A stretch of 64,000 nt of DNA from assembly GCA_028641055.1 (NCBI GenBank), contig CM054057.1, positions 578,922,610-578,986,609 of the forward strand, given 5' to 3'. Below are positions 11,701-23,218 of this stretch, piece by piece. Source of the DNA: Alopecurus myosuroides (taxonomy: Eukaryota; Streptophyta; Magnoliopsida; Poales; Poaceae). How positions within the stretch are numbered: position 1 is the first letter of the stretch; each line of letters begins with the position of its first letter. The position numbers and the translations under genes are program-made. The notes under the pieces are model-generated. The model did not search any database. It was not told the origin of the DNA and was given only the letters and a program-made list of their open reading frames with translations.

Positions 11701-13413
11701 AATCACCGGAGGTGCAGTCTTTGAATTTGTTTGGAATTGTAGTCACTGTAGTCCATTTTGCCAAACTCACCAGGTCACGCATGCATGACAGTGACCGATG
11801 ACAGGGACGGAAGGTTTATGCATGCATAATGGTTCGACGATTGCACACAACTACTACAATTTATTTTGCTTTTTAAATGTCATAACTCTCAAAGCGCGGG
11901 CTGGAACTGTGATCCATTTTCACCATTAGACCTCTCGCGCTGAGCTTTTCGAAACTAGGTTTGATTTGTATATGTTTCGGTAAACTTATTTTTTGACAAC
12001 AACTTTAGTGTTGTGGAAATACAACTTTGTACACATAGTTGCTTACACTAATTTTCTATATTTTTTATGGGTAACTTAGTTTTTGAGATATTCAACTTAG
12101 CAATAACTGTGAGCAACTTCGTACAAAATCTAGGTACAAAGTTGTCTACCATGTTTAAAATAGTGCAGCAACTGAGCCATCTCTAGTTTGCAACCAAGTG
12201 AGGGATGACTACAACTAAAGCGGTATTAGTTAATTAAAGTACTTCATCTTGATTATGATAAGCTTCTCATGGCATCTGTTGATCCTTCATGTTGTTGATC
12301 ATATCATATGAGTAGTAATGTAGCTTCCACCAATTCTTATGGCTTCTCCTAGCTCTATATTTATATTTACTATTAAGTTTACTGTGATGTCACACTTTAA
12401 CATATTTACTTGAGATGCCACCGCACTACAAAAATTGCTAATCGTTACCCGTTGCATGCAGACTAATCTTGTCAAGTATGTTAGATTTGTTATCTTGCAT
12501 GCAGCCTTATCTTTATATTATCTCATATCTCCTCTCCTAACTAAAAGAATAATTTGGTTCCTGCTTAGGCCTCCCACGCACTCTCCCCGTCCTTTCGTCA
12601 AGCATCGGTCATTTTCAAAAAAAATTGGTAATAAATCTCTGTCTGCACCTTAATGGACGCACTGATTTGTAGCCACATTGATTTGTTGTTTGAACCACGG
12701 GTGGACGAGCGAACCGAGCTCGATCCCCTCCCTATCCGGCAAGATTTTCTCGCCCTGCATGTACCAGACCCTTATGACGAAGGGAGCGTGACAATCTTGA
12801 GAAATCTAGCATATAGGACGCTCTCATGACCTTCTCCTCCTCCTCCTCCTCCTTCGGTGAGGCGATGGAGCTGCGGCCCTCTCGCCCCAACGGGTTCCAC
12901 CCCAAGCCCTCCCGCCGTTTCTCACATGGGTCTTCTCTCTGCAGGTACGTCCTCTCCCCCAAGCAGAGGATAAAGGAGACCAGCAGCGGAGCCTCTGTCG
13001 ACAGGCTCAGGTACGGTGCTGGCGCCCATCACCCTCCCTTATCCCCGTCCTTCCTCCCTACTCGTTGTGTCGCGCATATCAATCTCACATCTCTCTGCGG
13101 GTAGGTGCCACGAGGAGCAGGACAGGAGAGAAGTACTCCAACGTCCAGCATAGTACGACACTGCTGCTCATCGCCCTCCCTTCTCCCCTATGTTGTCATT
13201 AGAGCCTTAAATAATAAAAAGCACCCACCGTTGTTGGCTTAAAAATCAACCGCCTCGGTGGAGGGATGTCCAGGAGATCTTTAGGATGACACCTCAGATA
13301 AGCAGTACATGATGTTTTCATCAACACTCTGCAAGGAGATCCGTCCTATTTGTAAGAAATATGTGCAAGTTGTAATACCCCTGTAGTATATCTCAATTTT
13401 GTAATGCATCATA
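11701..13413. other. Unassigned sequence
   Basis: No coding region, RNA or complete element could be supported. The part 11850-12650 is AT-rich. 12730-13160 is GC-richer with a polyserine-coding CTCCTC run (12833-12853) and small ORFs without recognisable motifs. 13200-13413 reads into the target site of the solo LTR, so it continues at 19838 in the pre-insertion sequence. Confidence 0.4.
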
Positions 13414-13418
13414 TTTAA

Positions 13419-16400
13419 TGTAAGGTCCCCCAGAACCACTGTTCAAGGACACCTCCGATATGCATACATTCATGATCACAGATTACACCAGTCACGAACA
13501 ACATATCAAGTTGGCATGCAGATACAATATCCATTACACGGCTACAGAAATAGTTACAAAAGAGACATGATCACATGGCCAAGTCTAACACAACTGCCAC
13601 GCAGGGCAAACACACAGCACACACGGCGGAAGACTAAACAACCAAACGTAGTAGAGCCTAAGTCACTCCTTAACCTACAAGCTGCTGTCCGGGAGACGAT
13701 CCTAGTTTACAAGGCCATCAGTGCAGTACTCCTACTCGTTGATCGCCTGCTGAGACTCCTTCTCGAAGTCTGGCGTGTAAATACCATGGACTAAACCAAT
13801 ATGAGTACGTTTGAATGTACTCAGCAAAACACCCATCATGTAGCTTACAAAATGCAAGTATGCTTATATGGTGGAATAGGTAGGCTATACATAGGTTTCA
13901 CTACCCACGATATATGAAAGATATATCATAGTTGATTTTGAAAATCTCTGTATCTGTGTTGAAGAAGATACTTCAAAAGAAAATAATATAGTTTTCTTTC
14001 TTGCATATCCAAGAGTTTTTGTAAAACTTTGTTTTAGAAAATAAATGTTTTCTTTGCAAAACTTCTAGTAGAACAACTTCTGGCTTTTCCTCAATAGTAC
14101 CTCCACGGTACAAGTTTCTCTTATTCAACACTTCTCAAGTTCAACTCCTTTTCAAAACTCCTTTTTGTAAACATTGACACAATGCTGGCTACATGGCCAC
14201 TCAACTGTCCATATCCGAGGACGCGGCTATTCAGAATAGTTTGACTCTACAGAGGTGTACACAATCCACCATATCCAATACATCTGCCATGAACAACCAC
14301 AGACTGTAACAATAGTATGTGAACATCAGATAACTAATCCTAACCATCCACTATGTTCAAGCTAGAATATGACTACCTCTCCAGTTGAGTCTAATCTCCC
14401 CGACAACAGGTCCCACCTCGGCATGACAGGAGACCCAACTGCTGCGGTCGAAGGAGAAATTAATCCCACACTCTGTATGTCACACGTTTCATAGCTTGGC
14501 GACAATCGGTTCGAGGGAGTCCGTCCGGTTATAGCAAATTGTGATAGAACACACACTAACAAGAACAAATTTCAAGTTAAGCCCCGTGGCCATCTTGGGG
14601 TAGAGTGGCAGTACGGTATAGTTTGTCCAGCGAAGACTAGGTTATGTGTCATTTTTGTAAAACATCTTTTCCCAAAAAAGACCACTTCAAAATTCCTCCG
14701 GTGGATAAGGCATCGTCTTTCAACCGGGTTTTCCATAAAGCCAAAGTACATGCAAAAATCATATTTCTAGAGTGTCCACTTAGGGACTTATACTTTTGGT
14801 GGTGATAAATACCATATGGTGGCTATGGGCTTGGTAACACCAAGTATCAACTATTGGCATAGTAATCGTATATATAATATTGGGCGGCTCTAGCTTACGA
14901 GCGCGCGAGCGCTCGCTCGGTTTCCAACTGCAAAACGACAAAGACGCCATGGAGAGGGAGACGAGCGCCCCCACCACCGTCGCCGGCCGAACCGCCTACC
15001 ACCGCCACCCGCAGCCGGCGGCGCTGCCGCGCCCGCCTCGCCGCCCCGCCCTCCTCTAACCACCTCCTCCACCGGTCCGCCGCCGCCCCGGCCATCCCTC
15101 TAAACCCCCCCACCAATGGATATCATCGCCAGCGAGCACCCCAACCACACCCCAACGTTAAGTCCATCCTCAACGGCGGCCTTCTCCGCCGCGGCACCGC
15201 ACGGCGTCGCCGGCGCCGTCTCGGCCTGGAAGTTGTTTCGAAGAAAGAAGAAGGAAAGGGTATGAAGAAGAGAGGAAGGGACGAGAGGAGTAAGACGTGG
15301 GTGGGTCCTGCCCACGTGTTTTCGCATCCGTGAACCGCGCGAGGGCTCGCGCGTGCGTGAGGGAAAGATTCTGTATAATATTAATAGTAGTAATAGTCAC
15401 TCAAAAATAGTTTTTGGTAATCAAAGTTTTGTAAACTTTTGAGAAGTAAAACATGCATGATAGATAATGATAAGTGTAGTAGAAAGCATCAGGATGGCTT
15501 ACCTTAAACTCTTAGTGTCTTTGGCCTTGAAGTAGCTTGAACTTGACGCACAGCTCGACAACTCCTTCCGCTTCTTCTTCGTTTTCTAATGCCGTAAAAG
15601 AATAAAAGATACACACTCAGAACTAAAGAAGGCAATAAAAAGAACAAGGCAACACATACGGCAAGCAAACTTAGACTAGCGCAATCACTCAGAAAGTTTA
15701 TCGAGAAAACTATCTCACAAACACTCAGGCAACAAAACTATCACTAGAAAAACATATGGTTGGGAAACCATATTCCACATCCTAAATATCATAGGTTGAG
15801 TGGGTGTACCAATCCCATACCAAGATTTTTAAGAAGCTAAAAATAGCTTGTGGTCACAAGGGTGAGACTGCTAAACTAATATCAATCAATCAAAGCAATA
15901 CCCATGGCAGTGGGTATTAACAATAACACAAGCAAGCATCACCAAACAAGTTTACCACTAACTCAAGGCTTAGATAAAAAGATACTACTAAACACAACCA
16001 TAACACTAGTACAACACTCATGCTAAAACAATCACTCAGACAATTCCAAACAACAAAGCAAACCATGGATGAATAAGGTAATTACCGACTATGCTTATGT
16101 CTACACAAAAACTAATGAATCACTCAATCATAAATATAACCAAACAAACCGGTGGCTCAATCAATGGTAAAAACATAATACGCATTGTAAAACACAGTAC
16201 TCACAAGAGATAATAAAGCTAGAACATAGCATAATAACAGGAGTGCACTAATAGCATATTAATAAAGAAGATTACTACACAAGCATGCTATAAGAGTTGA
16301 TGTATTCTAAAACCCATATCATCTAGAAACTCACAAAGTCAAGTCATAATAACATAAGTGTAAACATTCTAAACCTGCTAGGATAATCATACACTCCTAA

Positions 16401-19400
16401 AATATAAAGACAACAATACTAGAGCAACTCATAATATTTAGTGATGATACTAACTCAACACTAGAGATGCAAACAACACTACAATGATGCATAGCCCTAA
16501 ACAAGCAATGTATAAATGTAAATACCTACTAACAGCACATACACCTTACACATGCTAGCAAGCATTAAGAAAATCTACTAAATTAATTCTATGGAAACAA
16601 CTACTTAGCAAGATTAAACCAAGTCTAATAAAACATGCTTTTCTAATCACGAATAGCAAGCAATCAAAGTACATGCTATACAAACAGTAGCTATGCACTC
16701 AAGACAAGCTCAACTAAACACCTTCAAAAATCAAAACACTCTAGGAATTTCTATCCACACATAATCTAACAACAATAGGAAAAACATTCTATTTGCAAAC
16801 AATATGCAACTTAAGCAAAACAATAGTCAAGTACTCTTTAACATGATATTCCCAAGGGAACATTATGTCAAAAAATGCACCACAACTAAACCTACTAGTA
16901 GTCACGAAGTATTACTAAACACATTCACAAAAACAAGTAGTGCAATCAAATATTTTTCCTGGGTGGAAAATACTCAACACACATATAAAGTATATGCTAC
17001 AAGAAAACAAGTGCATGGTAGGGAATTTGTATTCCTAACCAAAATGCAATGGGGCCAGTGGGTTATCGGCCCACTAATATACCAAGGAATTAAGAGGTAA
17101 CAAAGCCTCTGGTCATACTTGACAAAAATAATCTATCAAAGCATTCATCACACAACTATCATACTAGTGAAAACAATAAAGTGAAAACAACAAACATTTG
17201 CTACACATGCATTTCTATAAAATAAGGTGCAAGCTAACAGAGATGGTAACATCAAAATATCAGTACCAAAATGGTACATGACTCATCATAACCATATCAA
17301 AAACTTAGGTAAACAAACATACAAAGTTTTGCTCACACACTCTATTCAATAATAAATCTAGAAAATAACAAAATGTTATTTCTATTTATATTTGATTTCC
17401 AAACATGCAAACACTTCCTAATGTATTTGTACTGCAATAAAAAAACCTAATAACAAGTAGAAACACATCTATACATGCTAGGAAACAAGTTTCAAACAAT
17501 TAATCAAAAACAAATACACAAGTTTTAAATAAAATAGAAAATTTGTTGTTTCTAGAAATGCTCACCAAAAACAATCTAGAGATCTAAAAATTTAATAAAA
17601 GCTAGTATTAGATAGATCTAGTCATACACAAACTCATACAATTGTATTTACTTTCAAAATCATTTTTAAACTCTTTCTAAAAATTATAGAAAAGCCTACT
17701 TGTCATTTTACCAAAATGGATGGCATTTCCATTTGGTAACTCTCCTTGATGTGAGGTTACATGATACTGATAGATCTATTCAATATCTACTGAAAACAAA
17801 AAAAATTGACCAAAATGGAGACACACCCAAAAAGTTATCTCCAAATTGTTTAAACATAGTCTGTGGCATTTTTATTACTATAGCAAAAATAAAATAGCAA
17901 ACAAGGATCTACCACTTGGATGTATTCAAGAAAAAGTAAATCTGCAGGCACACGTTTTTGTAGACTTTTATTTGCTCTAAAACTATTTTTAACAAGCCCA
18001 AAGTAAATAGCTAGTTTCTATTGATTTATAAAAAGAAAAAGCCAAACGGCAGGGCGGGCTGGGTTTCTCCACCGCGCGGCCCAGTTAACGGCCAAAGCGG
18101 CCCAACGCAGCTGGCGCACGCGTGTGGGCGCGGGAAAAGCGCGGATTCAACGGAAGAAAAAGTAAATCAATGCTCCAGAGCGTGTCTTTTTCCTCACTCC
18201 CTCTCTCTCTCTCTCTCTCATCCGAGCTACGGGAAAAACGGCGGGGCACAATGGCTCCCCGTGGGGAGCGGCGAGGGACGACGCGGTGTCGGTGAAGGTG
18301 CAGGGGGTCGGGGCTATCGAGCGGCGCGGAAAGCAGTGCCTGGCGTGGCTCCACTCGACGGTGATGAGCAGGGCTGCTCCACCCGCACCCATACCCTGCG
18401 GGTGCCATCCCTAGGCGTACGCGGCGGCGAACTCGACGGCGGCGAGGGTCCTCCAAGCAAAGGGACACGAGGGGAGGTCAGAGGGGGTCTACGGGCTAAG
18501 GTGATCTCAACGGTGACGAACACGAGAGGTGGGAGGGCACGGGTGTGATGTGCGCCACTTCGAGCAGTTTTAGCTCGTGGAGCTCGCAGGAGCTCACGGC
18601 TCGGTCGAGGCTGCTAGAGGTGAGAGGGTAGTGGTGTGGGAGTATAGTGGCGCAAGGGTTTCGAGTGAGGGGGCTTATAGCCACTGTGTTGAGTCAATTG
18701 GCACGAGGGCGCTCTCGGGGCTGTCAGAGAACGACATGGGGGCGCTCTACTTCGTGTCCACGATGTTCCAAGGAAGGGGCTGGTGTTAGGGAGCTAAGAG
18801 CGGTCGAGGGAAATTCAATGGTTGGCTTTAGAGGGGTGGAGAAGCTACGGTATGGCCATAGTGGCCAATGCACTGTATGCCACATCATGCCACTCCTCTC
18901 TATGACTACACTTTTCATCTCTCAAAAATGGCCTCCTCCAAACCTTCTAGAAGCAATCTAAAGGATCCAGTGTGAAGTCCAAATATCCAAGAATCAATTT
19001 GGCAAAGTGGCATTTCCAAATTTGAACAAAACCAATTGAGAGCATCTGGTAAACTGTTGTAAAACACTGTTTCTGAAAAATTCAGAAAAGTTCAGTTATA
19101 GACTTAGGAAATCTTCTAAGTCTTGGAAAACAGATAAAATGAGAAAAAAGTTCAAAATGTTTTCAGAAGTTGGAGTTTGTTAAACATGTTTTAAACTTTC
19201 ATAAACATCTCTTGAAAACAAATTGGAATAGTGGAAGGCTATGACAAAAAGTGGAAAAAGGTGTACTTTCTGGTTTTCTCTGTTTTCTAAAAATGCGTTT
19301 TTCTGCCTTATTTTTCTTCCACAAAAACAATATTCAAATGATTTTTTTTCTTATTCCAAAATTCAGCCCAAGCTTATGGATTTGTATTCCATATATCAAG

Positions 19401-19832
19401 GAACAAATATAAGTAAAGAGAACACAAAATGGAATATTATAACCTAGTGAAAACAAGTGGTGGAAAACATGTACTTGGCTATATTTTCAGGGAATAGTTT
19501 CTATAGAAAACTTAGAAGAAAACTTCCATGAATCATTTTGACGATTATTTTTCTTGGATCCAACAAGGAAACAAGTTTATTTCAAGATTCAAGCAAGCAT
19601 GATCCAAGTCTTGGAATAAAAATCACCCAAGTAACATCAGGGGAAATTTGTATAAGTGTTTTCATGAAAATTTTGTATTGGTTTTAAAATGAAACAAATA
19701 TTGCATTGCATATATGATTCTTTTAAAATACACAATGTTGGTTCAAGCAAACATGTTGTAAATTTTTTTTGTTGGCCCACATGTTTGTCTCCTTGAACTA
19801 CAGTACAAGGTTCCAAAAACTTGGGTGTGACA
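13419..19832 (-). mobile_element. Very long solo LTR (about 5.9 kb without its nested insert), TSD TTTAA
   Basis: Left end TGTAAGGTCC and right end TGGGTGTGACA give TG...CA termini. The identical 5-bp direct repeat TTTAA lies at 13414-13418 and 19833-19837, marking a single insertion event. No primer binding site, gag or pol lies inside, so it is a solo LTR left by LTR-LTR recombination. On the minus strand it starts TGTCACACCC. A GC-rich promoter-leader part (about 18000-18800, including a TCTC run at 18200-18221) lies near its start, as in the other long LTRs of the window. The middle (15400-17900) is AT-rich with no coding motif. The ORFs at 18021-18548 and nearby are treated as composition artefacts. 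Confidence 0.85.
14882..15373. mobile_element. Small Mutator-like TIR element with GC-rich cargo, 9-bp TSD
   Basis: A 492-bp block with sharply higher GC content inside the AT-rich solo LTR. It is flanked by the 9-bp direct repeat TATAATATT (14873-14881 and 15374-15382), the length usual for Mutator insertions. Its ends form an imperfect inverted repeat whose best part is ACGAGCGCGCGAGCGCTCGC against ACGCACGCGCGAGCCCTCGC. The interior has a short open frame (plus strand from 15116, MDIIASEHPN) and GC-rich, gene-like composition. It may be a Pack-MULE that captured a gene piece; no transposase is present. Confidence 0.65.
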
Positions 19833-20429
19833 TTTAAGTCTCCTGTTCCGCACTAGGTTTATTCTTTGTCTTTGTACTCTTACGTGTATGGAGAAAGTAG
19901 ACTAGGGATGGGATTAAGGAGTCTCCTGGTTATGGGTCTTTAGTTGAATTCAGGTTGGAAAAACATAAGTTCCATATAGAGGCTAAATATTTTTTCAGTC
20001 AAGGAGTTCATGTGCCACTACCTCCTTGGGAATGTTTGAAGGGCCTCCCTCTTCCGGCTCCTCCCTATCGCTCGCATCCGATTTGGATGTAATGGGCTGG
20101 CTAGATGGCAAAGGGTGCTCGTCCTCCCGGGCAGACAAGTATTCTTCACCTGCTGCTGTCCGAGTATCCGACGCAGCAGTACGAGAGGGCCTTGCTCCTC
20201 TGTGAGCTGCAACCTTGTGCTTCTTGCGACCTTTTCCTTAAACGTTGTAGGGGCAAGGCTAGAAAGAAAAAGAAACTCCGAGAAGTAAGATTCCGAGAAA
20301 CAAAAGCATGCGATAAAAAAGCATAGAAAGGAGAAAACCTAGAATGTTTACCCGGAAGTTGCGACGGGCACGCCGTCAAGATCAATAACCTCCTGAGAGG
20401 CGGACACACTACTAGAGATTTGCTTATAG

Positions 20430-20700
20430 CAGCATATCCTACCACAGGCGAACACGAAAGTAGATGCGCCTAGGCTATTTAGCGCAGGTGAACAAGAGAA
20501 CTATGCGCATGCGGTAAGTCCCTTACCCTAGGCGAACCAACTACGGAAGCGACTGGGGTAAAGTGTGGCAGGGCCACCCAACACCACCCCCTGGCACTCT
20601 TCCTTTACCCCAGGCGAATAGCGCACATGTTCGCCTCCGGTATAACACATACCCCAGGCGAAAAACGTACCTCTGCGCCTGGGGTAAGCCCTCGCTGTTG
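20430..20700. repeat. CACTA left subterminal repeats
   Basis: At least seven copies of a degenerate TACCCCAGGCGAA/TTCGCCTGGGGTA word in both orientations, for example near 20437, 20525, 20600, 20630, 20650 and 20675. In En/Spm such subterminal repeats are binding sites for an element-encoded DNA-binding protein. Confidence 0.8.
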
Positions 20701-20719
20701 CTGCAAAAAAATGAGAAAA

Positions 20720-20887
20720 CCTTTAGGACAGGTTTGTGATACAAACCGGTTCTAAAGGATATGTCCCCTGGGCCCCCCTCCGTGCAGCAAATGGCCGCAA
20801 GGCCTTTAGGACCGGTTTGTGATACAAACCGGTTCTAAAGGATCTGTCCTCTGGGCCCCCCTCCGTGCAGCAAATGGCCGCAAGGCC
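20720..20887. repeat. 83-bp tandem duplication with an internal palindrome
   Basis: Two head-to-tail copies (20720-20802 and 20803-20887), nearly identical. Each begins with an inverted repeat: a CCTTTAGGAC-CGGTTTGT arm facing ACAAACCGG-TTCTAAAGG. The first copy has an A in place of one C of the left arm. The arms could form a hairpin of about 18 bp. Confidence 0.85.
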
Positions 20888-21650
20888 AATGTGCTTAGCT
20901 CAATGCTTTTGTATTGTAAGTGGTCACCAGATCACCCGCACCCGCACCCACACGCACCCACACGCCGCCGCCGTCGCCAGTGTCGAGGAGGAGTAGAGCA
21001 GGTCGTCGAGCAGCAGATCGCCCACTCCGTCGTCGCCCACTCCATCGTCGTCGTCGTCGTTGATCTAGGTCAGACCCCCTCCCTCCCACCCCCCCTCCAT
21101 CCCAGCCCACTCCGGCCGCGGTGCTCCTAGATTAGACGAATCTGTATGACAGAATTTCGCCCAACGTGTGGTGGAGCGATTGGTCTCGTAGCTTACGATT
21201 TCTGCCGGCGGCCGTGCGTCTGCCATGGAAGACGAACCCTAGCAGATCGAGCGGCCAGAACAGAACCACCACATCGCAGCAGTCATCGGCACGGCAGGCA
21301 TTGCGACGTCCTGTCTCATTGCAGAATATGTATGACAGAATTGCTCCTATAAGAAATTGCCTGATTACAGTAGCTTTACTATTTTGGCTGTATGACAGAA
21401 TTTTAACTTGTTTCAATGCATACCAACTGTTTCCCATGTGGCTTCACAATGCTGGCAAAGCATCGGTTTCGTCACATGATTCTGCATTTCAGGAATCCAC
21501 CTACAAGTGTTGCTTTGTTTTTGGATATTCCAATAAAGTAGATAGCCTTTCTGCATTTGTTTTGTGATAGGTAGGTGCTGCCATTTGTCTTTGTTTTGTG
21601 ATAGCTATGCTCCTCTAACCTCTATGTGTACTTTCTTAATTTAATAGAAC

Positions 21651-22706
21651 ATGGCTTGCAAAGTATGTCGGTCCCGATGTGCCCAAGGACGATTCACCGG
21701 GTCTTCTTTTATGCTTCAGCTCCACGACGGTGACGTTGATTCGTTGGTAATTAACAATTCTTTTTATGTTAACTTGCAACTTGTGTTCTTTCGTTTTACT
21801 ATCTAGCTTAGATTGGTATGCTTCTTAACAAAAGATTCTTTTATATTTCTTTTTTAGATTCTACCATGCAATATTCGCGAAGATTTCAACGAGTTAGTAG
21901 GCAATAACGTGGATTTCGATGTTCACGGGACCATTTACATTCTTCGAGTGAAGAAAGAAAGAAAGAAGACCTACTTCTGCGGGGAACAATTGCAGGCTAT
22001 CATCGCCACCTACAATTTAAGCGGAGGTGATTACATTCACTTATCTATGGCAGGACCGCAACCTCGTATCAAAATTCTGTATATGGGCGGGATTGCGAGC
22101 GAGGATGGCGGGAGTGAGGAGGAAATTGGGAACAATGAGGATGATATGGACACTGAGGATGATATGGACGAGGAGGACCCATGGAAACATGTGGTGGTTG
22201 CTCAAAGAGCGAATCTTAGCGAGCTTGAGAAGGACCGTGTCCTTCAGAAACTTGCCCAGATAGATAGCTACATCGGGTTCCCTTTCGTGCATCGCATCAC
22301 CAACACTAATATCTCCAATGGACATGTCATGGTATGTTTCTTAACACTTTCTTATTCCTATAGTTGCTTATGTTATAATGTGGCCGGTATGTGACATTGT
22401 GCTTTTATTCTTTCTTGGAATTGTGTGTTCTAGAAAATACCTATGGCGGTAGCGGACAGTGCTGGCATGGAGCAAGGTACCATTGGAGTACGCCGTGGAG
22501 AATCAGGACATGTCACCGCAGTTCCGATCACCAGGGATAATGCTGATGGTCGCGTCATCCTCAACTCTCAAGCATGGAGGCAGTTCCATTCCGCAAGAGT
22601 TTGTATGGAGGCTGGCCGAGCTATTCTGATCACCATGAGGAATAGTGACATCCCCAACTTGGACATGATGATGGTCATCAACTACATCAGCCCGCTAGAT
22701 AGATGA
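21651..22706 (+). CDS. B3-like DNA-binding protein encoded by the CACTA element (3 coding exons)
   Basis: Coding exons 21651-21746, 21858-22331 and 22434-22706 join in phase 0 at GT...AG introns (GTAATT...TTTTTAG and GTATGT...TTCTAG) and give 280 residues. An upstream 5'UTR intron probably ends at the AG at 21646-21647, just before the ATG. Residues about 18-108 (LPCNIREDFNELVG, then YILRV, YNLSGGDYIHLSM) follow the plan of a plant B3 DNA-binding domain. An acidic Asp/Glu stretch lies around residues 115-135. Residues about 230-275 (VILNSQAWRQF...AGRAILITM) resemble a second, divergent B3-like unit. The frame has no stops. Such a protein would be nuclear and could bind the element's own ends or act as an unrelated cargo; both are inference. 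Fold assignment is by pattern only. Confidence 0.65.
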
Positions 22707-22974
22707 CGAGTTTGTTCAAATTAGAACAAATAATCATTTCCATCTGACTAACTCCTGGATTTATTAGTAGTATGGTTCTTTTCGAGACTATGTAATTTTG
22801 TTGAACTATGTGGTGATGATCGAGACTATGTGTTGATGATCGAGAATATTTCTGTTATGAAACTTAATTGTGTCATTTTGCTGTTATTCTGTCATTTTGA
22901 TACTTATTTCTGTCGTTTTCCTATAATTCTGTTATTTTGTTTTCTTTTATTTTTTGATACAACAAAACCATACC

Positions 22975-23218
22975 CCAGGCGAACAAAATACAGTACCCCA
23001 GGCACATCTGTACCCCAGGCGCACAATACTTGTTCGCCACAGGTAAAAGTCTTACCCCAGGCGCACAAGGCCTATTCGCCTGGGGTATGTCAACTTACCA
23101 CAGGCGCATTTTGCTATTCGCCTGGGGTAAGCCATTACCGCTGGCGATATGGTCCCAGGCGAACTGAAATGCGCCTGTGGTAGGCCTTTTCTGTTCGCCT
23201 GGGGTAAGCTTTTCCCTA
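22975..23218. repeat. CACTA right subterminal repeats
   Basis: Ten or so copies of TACCCCAGGCGAA/TTCGCCTGGGGTA variants in both orientations packed in about 240 bp, denser than at the left end. Variants with CACAGG in place of CCCAGG also occur. Confidence 0.8.

Noticed and set aside
12423..12440. CACTACAAAAA as the start of a CACTA element
   Set aside because: No matching inverted end, subterminal repeats or 3-bp duplication found.
18021..18548. 175-codon ORF and shadows in the solo LTR
   Set aside because: Lies in the GC-rich leader of a solo LTR; low complexity and no domain.
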